A stretch of 64,000 bases of DNA from Vreelandella piezotolerans (GTDB lineage: Bacteria > Pseudomonadota > Gammaproteobacteria > Pseudomonadales > Halomonadaceae), in assembly GCF_012427705.1 (NCBI RefSeq), contig NZ_CP048602.1, positions 2,108,001 to 2,172,000 on the forward strand. Reading direction: 5' to 3'. The position numbers were made by a program, and so were the translations under genes. The notes under the pieces were generated by a model, which saw nothing but the letters and a program-made list of their open reading frames with translations, was not told where the DNA came from and did no database searches. Shown here piece after piece: positions 8,409 to 16,043 of this stretch (position 1 is the first letter of the stretch; every line of letters starts with the position of its first letter).

Positions 8409-9428
8409 TTAATTTTTAGAAAATAATTCTCTAGTCGAAATTTTCCGACCAAACTGAGTCCCTATAAAAGTCTCAGACTCAACTGATGAATAGCGATTAT
8501 AAGATGCATATCGAGATACTTCACTCAGTGGGACATCATCAATAGGTAGCTTGAATGGGTTATTTTTATCAAAAAAAACGTTATCCAAAACATCAACAAA
8601 ATGCTGCCTATGAACAGTATTATCCCCCTGCGACAAGGCTAAAAAAAGAACCTCATCGAGAATGTGTTTGATTTTTCTTACCTCACCTCGCGTTGCAGAA
8701 AAAAGTGGAAAGAGTATCTCATCACTATGAAGTGGCGGCGGTTCATGAAAGCCCATCCTTAGCGCCAAGCCTTTTAAAAATCTAACAAACTCTACACGAT
8801 CGCTTTGTTTAAAAATTTTAAAATACGGCAGTTCAATTGAACACATTAATCGTGAGGCCCATTGAGGCTCGTTAGATATTTCAGAAGCCCAGGGCATACC
8901 TACTAAAACGATAGGTATACAAGCCTGCTCGCTGATCAACTTAAGTCTATTGGCAACACGTTGACGATCTTCAACCGACTTAAACTCTATTAGCTCTTGA
9001 AATTCATTGATGATGATTATTTGTGTTTTACATTTTTTTAATACTTTGACTAATGCCTCTGCTAGACCTGTCTCACGATGACTACCTTTTCTTGCTTCTG
9101 AACCAAACTGCCCCAAATCGCTCAATAATTGAATCATCATTTTTTCAACATCAGGCTTACTTGGTATGCGTGAAACGAGCACTGGCTTTACGAGAACATC
9201 GCCCTCTCTGTAGACTGGAAATGCCGAATAAAACTCATTGATTAATTTACTTTTACCAGTCCCTGTATCTCCTAACAGCAACATACACTGCTGCTCTCCG
9301 CCTAATAGCTGATTATTTTTCAATCGATTCAAAGAACTCATCGCCTGTATTAAGGCTGCATGTTGGACAAAACAGTTTCTAAAATCGATCAGTTGACTAA
9401 ATTGAGTTTCAGACAGTATGCTGCTCAT
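8409..9428 (-). CDS. tnsC: Tn7-like transposition regulator TnsC (AAA+ ATPase)
   Basis: A 339-residue TnsC/TniB-type AAA+ ATPase. Walker A is GDTGTGKS near residues 54-61. The Walker B-like strand reads QIIIINEFQEL near residue 140, with Asn where Asp is usual. A sensor-like region follows (PIVLVGMPWAS). TnsC bridges the target-selector (TniQ/TnsD) and the TnsAB transposase. Its ATG shares one base with the tnsB stop (TAATG), so the two are translationally coupled. The coding sequence is AT-rich compared with the flanks. Unlike tnsA and tnsB it is intact, but without its partners it cannot drive transposition. No tniQ follows; the next gene is the XRE regulator. Confidence 0.9.
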   Translation of the reverse strand: MSSILSETQFSQLIDFRNCFVQHAALIQAMSSLNRLKNNQLLGGEQQCMLLLGDTGTGKSKLINEFYSAFPVYREGDVLVKPVLVSRIPSKPDVEKMMIQLLSDLGQFGSEARKGSHRETGLAEALVKVLKKCKTQIIIINEFQELIEFKSVEDRQRVANRLKLISEQACIPIVLVGMPWASEISNEPQWASRLMCSIELPYFKIFKQSDRVEFVRFLKGLALRMGFHEPPPLHSDEILFPLFSATRGEVRKIKHILDEVLFLALSQGDNTVHRQHFVDVLDNVFFDKNNPFKLPIDDVPLSEVSRYASYNRYSSVESETFIGTQFGRKISTRELFSKN

Positions 9429-10590
9429 TAATAAGGCTCCACATCATCAGCAATATTGTGCCAATCATCAACATGCTCAAAGTTTTTTGAATCTGTTAAG
9501 CCGCCTTCTGAAGAATCACACATAGAATTATCTCTACTTTTCAAGTCACGGTGCACACTTTCAAAAGTCGCATCACCATCACTATCCACGCCTATGAAAG
9601 CAGCAACGCTTTTCATTCCTTTTAGGCTACTTTTCTTCTTGGCTAAAGCATTTTCCTTTATATCATCCATTCTCTCGCTGAGCTTCATATTTGCAAGGGC
9701 AAGCCCCTCATGATCGGTATTAATTTCTATATGATTATTTAACAACCTTCTCATAACTTGGTACTGGAAAATAGAGACGCCCTCTAACTGAAACTCCTGG
9801 CTAGTAGCATTAACCTTGATATACTTCTCCAATTCAGGTAAGAATACATACACAAAAGAAACATCAGACGGGTCTCGCTTAACACAAAGCTTATGCTTTT
9901 TCTGACCAGGGGGCGGGGGGTGATTTTTTCTGAACTCTACTAGCATTTCGCTACTATAGTTTATATGATCTACCTCTATCCCAATTGGTCGTAAATCGCG
10001 ATAGACGGTGGGAAAACTTTCGATTTTAAACCTTTGTTTTTCAGTGCCTTGGTAAACAACCGGCGGAAAATCTTGACACCCAATCTGCCAAGACAAAGCA
10101 GGTATATTGGTTCTACGTTTATTTGGCTGCTGATTGTAAATATCTACAACCCATATATGCAGTAGATGTAGAAACCTGGAAAATGGTAATAGCGCATCTT
10201 TCTCAGGTTCATAACCTTCTAAATCTTTTGCACTTGAGAAAGTTTTTCCCGGTATTTGATGAATAAACTCTGTATTGTAGGTGTTAAATATTCTCTCGAC
10301 TAAAGGTTTCTTCCATGGTTTTCCAACTGGATTGTACTCAACGCTCATTCCTATTGAGGCAGAAAACCTCTCAAGATCTTTCGACCAAAACTCTGCGCCG
10401 TTATCAACAACAAGTGCTTCAATACGCCCTTGACATGGCCAATCTTTTTCGATGTCTGGATACTTTTCCAACAAGTCTTTTTTATCCAAGCACGCATTTA
10501 ATACTGCACACCTTACAGAATTATAGCTCGGCCCTCTAAAGCTTAAATAAAAACCTACGATACATTTACTAAATGTATCAACCAAGACAG

Positions 10591-11754
10591 TTATGGAAGC
10601 TCTGAAAAAGTCACTGCCATCAGTGATAATACGGCTATCGTCAACTGCATAGGTTTCAGTGCTGCCATGGATCAAATCACCTTCTCCGAAGCCGAGTACC
10701 AGAACAAGAAGAGAAAGACTCGCCGCGAACTCTTTCTGGAGCGGATGGACAAGCTGATCCCCTGGACGCAGCTGGAGAAGAAGATAGCCCGTTATTACCC
10801 CAAGGGCGAGAGCGGGCGGCCTCCGTATCCGTTGTCTGCCATGCTCCGCGTCCATTGCATGCAGTTGTTTTACAACCTGAGCGATCCGGCCATGGAAGAC
10901 GCCCTCTACGAGATCGAGTCCATGCGCCAATTCGCCGGTTTGAAACTAGACCGATTGCCGGACGAAACCACGATTCTCAAGTTTCGCCATTTTCTGGAAC
11001 ATCACGGCCTTGGCAAGGTGCTGTTCCAGGAAGTGAACAACCACCTAGAGAAAAATGGCCTGATGCTGCGCGAAGGGAGCATTGTCGATGCCACTATCAT
11101 CTCTGCGCCTAGTTCCACCAAAAACAAAAAAGGCGAGCGCGATCCGGAAATGCACCAGACTAAAAAAGGTAGCTCTTGGCACTTTGGCATGAAAATGCAT
11201 ATAGGTGTCGACGATAAGCTTGGGTTGATTCACAGCATCGAGACCACGGCTGCCAATGTCCATGACATTGTGCCTGCCGATAAGCTCCTTCACGGTGAAG
11301 AGCAACGCGTCTTCGGTGATGCCGGTTACCTGGGTATTCAAAAACGCGACGAGCACAAGCACCGCAACGATATCTCTTGGTATATTGCCAAACGGCCTGG
11401 CACACGCAAGAAGCTAGATGCCAGGCGACAGAAAGTCGAAAACATCAAAGCCAGTATCCGTGCCAAGGTGGAGCACCCCTTTCGGTACATCAAACAAGTT
11501 TTTGGTTATGGCAAGGCTCGCTATCGTGGACTGGCCAAAAACACTCAGCGCCTGCACTTGCTGGCGGCGTTCAGCAACCTGCTGATCAGTGAGAAATACC
11601 TATGGGAATAGGGCGATTGCGCTCCTTTCCCGCTCAATGAGCGGGAAAGGAGCAAAAATACACAAAGAAAGGGAGAAGAGTGTCTGAATTTTCGATTTTT
11701 TGTCGGCTCAAGTAAGCGTTGATGAATATCGGCAGTTATTCAGACCTTCCTTAT
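10591..11754 (+). mobile_element. IS5-family insertion sequence in tnsB, with 4-bp target duplications
   Basis: The element occupies 10595-11750 (1,156 bp). Its ends are imperfect inverted repeats: GGAAGCTCTGAAAAA on the left and GGAAGGTCTGAATAA on the inverted right. Both sides carry TTAT (10591-10594 and 11751-11754), the 4-bp target duplication expected for this family. It contains one transposase gene on the plus strand, opposite to the tns genes. Confidence 0.92.
10667..11611 (+). CDS. IS5-family transposase
   Basis: A 314-residue DDE transposase. The N-terminal DUF772-type domain reads ARYYPKGESGRPPYPLSAML; the catalytic Asp residues are in GSIVDATIISAPSS and VFGDAGYLG, and the Glu in KVEHPFRYIKQVFG. 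It fills the IS almost completely, as usual for IS5. The frame is intact and full length, so the element may still be active. GC content is clearly higher than the surrounding tnsB, consistent with arrival from another replicon. Confidence 0.95.
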   Translation: MDQITFSEAEYQNKKRKTRRELFLERMDKLIPWTQLEKKIARYYPKGESGRPPYPLSAMLRVHCMQLFYNLSDPAMEDALYEIESMRQFAGLKLDRLPDETTILKFRHFLEHHGLGKVLFQEVNNHLEKNGLMLREGSIVDATIISAPSSTKNKKGERDPEMHQTKKGSSWHFGMKMHIGVDDKLGLIHSIETTAANVHDIVPADKLLHGEEQRVFGDAGYLGIQKRDEHKHRNDISWYIAKRPGTRKKLDARRQKVENIKASIRAKVEHPFRYIKQVFGYGKARYRGLAKNTQRLHLLAAFSNLLISEKYLWE

Positions 11755-12990
11755 AAATGGCCTTCCAATAGGGACATTCAAGTTATCATCAAGCAAGATC
11801 AAATCAAGAGCGGTATGATCGATTTCAACACGCTCCATCACCCTAGTAGATTTTGTAAAACTATTGATCAATCGATAATTTTTATCTGCATATCGTTTGC
11901 CATAACGCTTCAAGTCACAAATATAAGGTGGAAGCTTTTTAACCCTATCGTAAAAGGCACTTCGCCCAACAGCTACAAACTTATCATCTGGATTTTCATT
12001 ATTATGGACTAATATTAAATCCTTATAAAATTGATAAGTGGTCGCAACAGACCCCCTCACTCTTGTAAGATATTTCTTTTCGATTGCGTCCCAAAAAAAA
12101 GTATCTTTTGAAAAAAATTTAAAATCACAAAAATTATTTTTTATAGCTCTCATATCAACCAAGGAAAGCAAATCTTTATCGGCACGATACTTTGCATTCC
12201 ATCTAGCTACGCTTTGCCACCCAGGCTTTTTATCTATAACACCTTCATTATACAATTCATAGATAATTGGCTCTATATTCTTCTTCGTCCAGCCTCCATT
12301 AAGCCTTTTATTGACCAATTTTATTACTTTATACCTGAACAAAGCTTTATCGGCGCACTCCTCATCAAGATCATCTATTGTTATGAATGCCACATCCTCA
12401 ATTTCATCACGACTTTTTTTACTCGCTGCATGGGAGAAATCTATGCCTACTAAAGACTCATCAAAAAAAGGATCTTCCAACATAAGTCACCTCAAGCCCA
12501 AAGAAGCAAATCGTCACCAATTTCTTTTTCCAATATATTGGCCTTTAATTTCCCAGAGGCTATTAACGAAACCAGTGAGCGAATAACTCTGGGACGGAAA
12601 CTGATTTCATATAGAGCACAAATTTCATGCACGAAAATGGGGGAGTGCCTTTTTACAAGGCCATAAACACTATCATACAACTCACAATGGCTTTGAAAAC
12701 CAGCGTAACGATGTAGCAGCTTAAAATTATTCAAGACTGGATACTTTCTGATTTGAAGCTCAGTTACTAAGCTCAGCTCGAAACCTAACTGACATGCTGC
12801 TTCTTTTTTTGCCTGGAATTTTTGAACAAATTCTGGATGGAGGGTTTTACTATGGGGTTTGACCTCAATAAAGGCTATTTTTTGATTATTATTTATTACC
12901 TTAAAATCAGGAGTATAAGGATTAGTTTTCCCATGAATTGAGTAAGTAAAACCTATAGGCTGGGCAATAAAAGACTTAACTTGAGGGGAG

Positions 12991-14355
12991 TATTCAAAGG
13001 CTCTTCGACGTTGGGTGTGGAATTCGCCCCCTGAGCTGGGCCAGAATATGACCTCCACAGCGGCAGGAGGTATGACATGGACGGCACCCAGATTCTAACA
13101 CTCGGCCTGGGCTTGGAAGCGCCCTGGATCCTCAAGAACCAGTACCTGGATACCGCCGTGTCGCCCCACCGCTTGGACCTCTATGTCGAGGCGGAGCGAG
13201 GCAGTCTCTATCCCTGCCCAGAATGTGGTAAGGCCTGCCAAGCTCATGACTTTGCCGACAAAACCTGGCGGCATCTGAACTTCTTTCAGCATCACTGTTA
13301 CCTGCATGCTCGCGTGCCGCGCACGAAGTGTCCTGACCATGGCGTCAAGCGCATAGAGGTGCCCTGGGCCCGGCCGGGCAGCGACTTTACCCTGCTGTTC
13401 GAGCAAGCGGCCATGTCACTGGTCAAGGAGATGCCGGTACTGGCCGTCTCCCGCCAGTTGGAGATTTCCGACAAACGACTATGGCGCATCGTGCACCACT
13501 ACGTTGGCCGCATGTTGGGGGAACTGGATCTGTCCAAGGTGGTGACGGTCGGCGTGGACGAAACCGCCTCCCGGCGCGGTCATCGCTATGTCACGGTGTT
13601 CCTCGACATGCAGCGCAAGCGGGAACCGGTTATCTTTGCCGTCCCAGGCTGCGGCAAGGATGCCATCCAGGCTTTCAGCGCCTTCCTGGCGGCCCATGGC
13701 GGCGACCCGAATAATGTGGTCGAGGTCGTCTGCGATATGTCGCCAGCCTTCCTTAGCGGCGTGACCGAGCACCTTCCCAAGGCCGAGGTAACGGTCGACT
13801 GGTTCCATATCGTACAGACCTTCACCAAGCGGCTGGACGAGGTGCGCAAGAAAGAGCGCCGGGAGCAGGGGCACCCCAAGTCGCTGCGCTGGGCCCTGCT
13901 GAAGAACCTGGATAACAAGAACCTGACACCCAAACAGCTTTCGGCGCTCCAGGAGTTGGTGGCCGATCAGAGCGCCACGGCCGATGCCTGGGTGATCAAG
14001 GAGAAGCTACGCTGGATCCAGAAGGCTCCAACGCCCAGAGCGGCTCGGTGGCGCATCACGAACTACCTCAAGGTCATGCAGGCGGCGGTGTCTGAAAAGT
14101 CACTGCTGAAGCCGATGGGGAAAGCCCTGGCGACGCTTGAGCGGCACGCCGACGTGGTGGTCAGACGCTGGCTCTCGGGACTGACGAACGCAAGACTGGA
14201 AGGAATGAATGGTCTGTTCCAAGCGGCTCGGTCACGGGCACGTGGCTACCGGAACGAGGCCAACTTTATCGCCATGATCTACCTGATTGGCAGCCCGGTG
14301 GGCCGCCTATTCGATCAGGCCAAATCCACGTGAAGTGACGAAGAACCTATTCAAA
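12991..14355 (+). mobile_element. ISL3-family insertion sequence in tnsA, with perfect 8-bp target duplications
   Basis: The element occupies 12999-14347 (1,349 bp). Its imperfect inverted ends begin GGCTCTTCG on the left and GGTTCTTCG on the inverted right, the usual ISL3 start, with further matches (GTGGA.TT) inward. TATTCAAA flanks it exactly on both sides (12991-12998 and 14348-14355), the 8-bp duplication expected for ISL3. Confidence 0.95.
13077..14333 (+). CDS. ISL3-family transposase
   Basis: A 418-residue transposase with an N-terminal zinc-finger (CPECGKACQAHDF, then KCPDHG), a helix-turn-helix around residues 130-150 and the DDE catalytic domain: Asp in TVGVDETASRRGHRY, Asp in VEVVCDMSPAF, Glu in TNARLEGMNGLFQAARS. 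The start has a strong AGGAGG eight bases upstream. Length and order match the ISL3 family. The frame is intact, so the element is potentially mobile. Confidence 0.96.
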   Translation: MDGTQILTLGLGLEAPWILKNQYLDTAVSPHRLDLYVEAERGSLYPCPECGKACQAHDFADKTWRHLNFFQHHCYLHARVPRTKCPDHGVKRIEVPWARPGSDFTLLFEQAAMSLVKEMPVLAVSRQLEISDKRLWRIVHHYVGRMLGELDLSKVVTVGVDETASRRGHRYVTVFLDMQRKREPVIFAVPGCGKDAIQAFSAFLAAHGGDPNNVVEVVCDMSPAFLSGVTEHLPKAEVTVDWFHIVQTFTKRLDEVRKKERREQGHPKSLRWALLKNLDNKNLTPKQLSALQELVADQSATADAWVIKEKLRWIQKAPTPRAARWRITNYLKVMQAAVSEKSLLKPMGKALATLERHADVVVRRWLSGLTNARLEGMNGLFQAARSRARGYRNEANFIAMIYLIGSPVGRLFDQAKST

Positions 14356-14510
14356 ATGGTAGCAGGCATCAAATTCTAGGGAAGACTCTACAGTGTGAGC
14401 AGAAGCAGTTTTGAAGCTAGCAAATTTGTAGAGGTTCTTGACACGGGAATGACGGAGCTTACGCCTGTACATGACAACACCCCATTTCGTAGGTTTACTA
14501 CAAAAATAGG

Positions 14511-14566
14511 TTATGTCACGAGGAACCGCAAATTATGTCATTTTAACCGGAATTTATGTCAAAACA
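14511..14566 (-). repeat. Terminal TnsB-binding repeats of the Tn7-like element
   Basis: Read on the minus strand from 14566, the end begins TGTTTTGACATAA. The core TGACATAA occurs three times, at 14554-14561, 14533-14540 and 14511-14518, spaced 21 and 22 bp, about two helical turns. This is the arrangement of TnsB sites at Tn7-type ends. GACCG at 14567-14571 would be one copy of a 5-bp target duplication; the other copy is outside the window. The first repeat also contains TTGACA, a perfect -35 sequence, 38 bp or more ahead of the tnsA start, so TnsB binding may repress the tns operon. Confidence 0.85.
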
Positions 14567-14589
14567 GACCGGAAACGACAAGAAATGGA

Positions 14590-14699
14590 GGCGGCCCCAA
14601 AAGCCACATCCCGGCACACGCAGCCACCACTACCGTTGCTCCCTTCCGGGCCTGGCGGGGTTCGCAGTTTAGCGTTGCGGGAGGACCTAAGGGGCCACC
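14590..14699 (-). ncRNA. ffs: 4.5S RNA of the signal recognition particle
   Basis: About 110 nt. The ends pair (GGTGGCCCC at the 5' end with GGGGCCGCC at the 3' end). The conserved apical domain is present: CCCGCAACGCT, GGCCCGGAAGGGAGCA and GTGTGCCGGGATGTGG, closely matching the E. coli RNA around the Ffh-binding loop. It forms the signal recognition particle with Ffh and targets membrane proteins co-translationally. No terminator hairpin is visible between its 3' end and the transposon end 23 bp downstream, so transcripts could enter the tns operon. Confidence 0.95.
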
Positions 14700-14704
14700 A
14701 TAAT

Positions 14705-14726
14705 AGTATGCGTTTGAATGCATACT
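14705..14726 (-). other. Hairpin between tRNA-Met and ffs
   Basis: AGTATGC and GCATACT form a perfect 7-bp stem with an 8-base loop in the 36-nt gap between the two RNA genes. It has no T-run and is too short for a solid terminator call; it may be a processing site of a shared transcript. Confidence 0.45.
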
Positions 14727-14735
14727 GACGCTGAT

Positions 14736-14812
14736 TGGTGGCTACGCCCTGATTTGAACAGGGGACCCCATCATTATGAGTGATGTGCTCTAACCAACTG
14801 AGCTACGTAGCC
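14736..14812 (-). tRNA. tRNA-Met (CAT), elongator type
   Basis: A 77-nt cloverleaf with the encoded CCA end. It starts GGCTACGTAGCTCAGTTGG; the anticodon stem CATCA/TGATG closes a CTCATAA loop with anticodon CAT. The acceptor stem GGCTACG pairs with CGTAGCC, and the body is nearly identical to E. coli metT. It lies just upstream of ffs on the same strand, probably as one transcription unit. Confidence 0.97.
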
Positions 14813-14854
14813 TTTTCGACATCAGCGGGTGCAGAGTATGCCTATATTAGCGTC

Positions 14855-14886
14855 AAAAGGCAAGCCGAAACGGCCTGCCTTTTTTT
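14855..14886. terminator. Bidirectional terminator between the betX-like gene and tRNA-Met
   Basis: AGGCAAGCCG-AAA-CGGCCTGCCT forms a 10-bp stem with one G-U pair. Seven T follow on the plus strand and a short T-run on the minus strand. It ends the choline-binding protein transcript before the RNA genes. Confidence 0.8.
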
Positions 14887-14916
14887 CATCGTGCGATTCA
14901 CTAATCGCAAACGGGC

Positions 14917-15849
14917 TTACAGCGCTGCTTTGACAACAGGCAGTGCCTCTTCACCTTCACGCGTGGTCACGCCTTCTAACCAAGCCTCGAGTACTTCCGG
15001 GTGATCATTGAGATACGTACGCGCCGCTTCGCGAGGTTCGACACCCTCGTCCATGATGGCGCTCATCAACTGGTTTTCCATCTCCAGCGTGAACGTCATG
15101 TTGCTCAGCAACTCACCGATGTTCGGGCAAGACTCGACGAAACCAGCGCGGGTATTGGTATAGACCGTCGCGCCACCGAGATTGGGGCCAAAGTAGTCGT
15201 CTGCGTCAGACAGGTACGCCATCTGGTAATTGGTGTTCATGGGGTGCGGCTCCCAACCCAGGAACACCATCCACTTCTCATTGGGAACCCGCGCACTCAG
15301 CTCGGCCAGCATGCCCGCCTCGCTGGAGTCGATCACCTGCCAATCACCTAGCCCATAGGCATCATCATCGATCATTTGCTGAATGAGTTCATTGCCGTCA
15401 TTGCCCGCTTCGATGCCGTGAATGCGCTGCTCGAACCGATCGGCATGCTCGGCTAGATCATTCACCGACGTCACGCCCGCGTCGTATACGTATTGCGGCA
15501 CTGCCAGCGTATATTTGGCCCCTTCGAGGTTGGCCGTTAGACGTTCGACCTCGCCACGCTCGATGTAGGGGTCACTGATGGAGGCCATGGAGGGCATCCA
15601 GTTACCCAAGAAGACGTCGAAATCGTCATTACGCATGCCGGCGTAGGCAATGGGGACCGAGACCGTATCGACACGGGGCTCGTAGCCTAGCGCTACCAGT
15701 ACTTCGCTGGCCAAGGCCGTAGTGGCGGTGATATCGGTCCAGCCCACCTCGGCAAAACGAACGCTACTACACTCATTGGCAGCAGCCGTCATCGGCAGGC
15801 AGGCGGTCACGAACAGAGCACTCAAGTGGCGTTTGGTTAACTGTTTCAT
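14917..15849 (-). CDS. betX: Choline/betaine ABC transporter substrate-binding protein (BetX/ChoX-like)
   Basis: A 310-residue periplasmic binding protein of the OpuAC/ChoX class. A signal peptide (MKQLTKRHLSALFVTACL, cleaved after AANE region) fixes the start at 15847-15849, with GAGGAAAGACG upstream; an upstream in-frame extension has no such signal. The mature part shows RFAEVGWTDITATTALA and NEKWMVFLGWEPHPMN, typical of choline/betaine binders with aromatic ligand cages. No permease or ATPase gene is adjacent, so it is an orphan that probably feeds an ABC importer encoded elsewhere, as BetX does in pseudomonads. It is divergent from betIBA and shares a BetI-type operator, so choline induction is likely. 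Confidence 0.87.
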   Translation of the reverse strand: MKQLTKRHLSALFVTACLPMTAAANECSSVRFAEVGWTDITATTALASEVLVALGYEPRVDTVSVPIAYAGMRNDDFDVFLGNWMPSMASISDPYIERGEVERLTANLEGAKYTLAVPQYVYDAGVTSVNDLAEHADRFEQRIHGIEAGNDGNELIQQMIDDDAYGLGDWQVIDSSEAGMLAELSARVPNEKWMVFLGWEPHPMNTNYQMAYLSDADDYFGPNLGGATVYTNTRAGFVESCPNIGELLSNMTFTLEMENQLMSAIMDEGVEPREAARTYLNDHPEVLEAWLEGVTTREGEEALPVVKAAL

Positions 15850-15938
15850 CCGTCGTCTTTCCTCGTTATCCGTTATGTTGAAACGCCCTCTACGGCGAGC
15901 AATGCAGAGGCGAGAAACTATTCGACACACTTTTATTG

Positions 15939-15952
15939 ATTGAACGTTCAAT
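15939..15952. promoter_or_regulatory. BetI-type operator
   Basis: A perfect 14-bp palindrome, ATTGAACGTTCAAT, lies between the divergent betX-like gene and betI. It resembles known BetI sites, and the TetR-type repressor encoded next door is its expected ligand. Placement allows control of both directions. Binding is inferred from sequence and context. Confidence 0.75.
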
Positions 15953-16043
15953 AAAAAAATGCCATCATAGTTAGGTAATCATGCCTACTCCTTCATTTCA
16001 AGGTGAGGAGCCAATGGGCATTCAACGTCATTAGGAGATAGCT

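Larger units (their letters stand above)
9428..12483 (-). pseudogene. tnsB: Tn7-like transposase TnsB, interrupted by an IS5-family element
   Basis: The N-terminal fragment (11755-12483) encodes helical DNA-binding domains and ends at the first catalytic Asp region (VEIDHTALDLILLDD, then IGRPFI). The C-terminal fragment (9428-10594) resumes with ITVLVDTFSKCIVGF and carries the second Asp (EALVVDNGAEF) and the Glu (KPLVERIFNTYN) of the DDE retroviral-integrase fold. Joining the fragments at the TTAT duplication gives an uninterrupted frame of 631 residues, normal for TnsB, so the break is recent. A longer frame extending from the C-terminal fragment into the insertion sequence is an artefact. 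TnsB cuts the 3' ends and joins them to target DNA; with the active site split the transposon should be immobile unless complemented in trans. Confidence 0.92.
12492..14472 (-). pseudogene. tnsA: Tn7-like endonuclease TnsA, interrupted by an ISL3-family element
   Basis: Removing the ISL3 element and one copy of its 8-bp duplication joins 14356-14472 to 12492-12998 in frame. The result is a 207-residue TnsA starting MYRRKLRHSRVKNLYKF. The restriction-endonuclease-like catalytic residues are seen as Glu in VESSLEFDACYHFEY, Asp in NPYTPDFKV and Glu-x-Lys in FIEVKPHS. The insertion lies just after the first Glu, so it separates catalytic residues; the residual downstream frame (from 13058) starts inside the IS. 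TnsA nicks the 5' ends during cut-and-paste; its loss in Tn7 converts the reaction to replicative cointegrates, but here tnsB is also broken. The gap to tnsB is 8 bp with GAGGTGA as ribosome-binding site. Confidence 0.92.
1..14566 (-). mobile_element. Tn7-like transposon (one end) with BREX cargo, inserted downstream of ffs
   Basis: The element is read as everything from the terminal repeats at 14511-14566 leftwards past the window edge. Seen directly: a TGT...-type end, three TGACATAA repeats at 21-22 bp spacing, then tnsA, tnsB and tnsC in Tn7 order on one strand, then an XRE gene and BREX genes on the same strand. The tns genes are visibly AT-rich while BREX and the flanking chromosome are GC-rich, so the element is a mosaic. 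Insertion just past the 3' end of ffs parallels Tn7 insertion past glmS. From published surveys, ffs is an attachment site used by some type I-F3 CRISPR-associated Tn7-like elements. No TniQ/TnsD, cas gene or CRISPR array is visible here. The far end is outside the window, so the extent is inferred. Confidence 0.8.

Noticed and set aside
10595..10930. Continuous minus-strand frame extending the TnsB C-terminal fragment upstream into the IS
   Set aside because: The first part is antisense to the IS5 transposase and shows no TnsB similarity; the boundary is fixed by the IS end and TTAT duplication.
14511..14561. The three TGACATAA repeats as a short CRISPR-like array
   Set aside because: The cores are only 8 bp with 13-14 bp between, and they sit exactly at a transposon end; TnsB sites are the natural reading.
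14395..14728. Plus-strand frames of 102 and 71 codons
   Set aside because: They run across the tnsA 5' end, transposon end repeats and ffs, all of which explain the sequence better.
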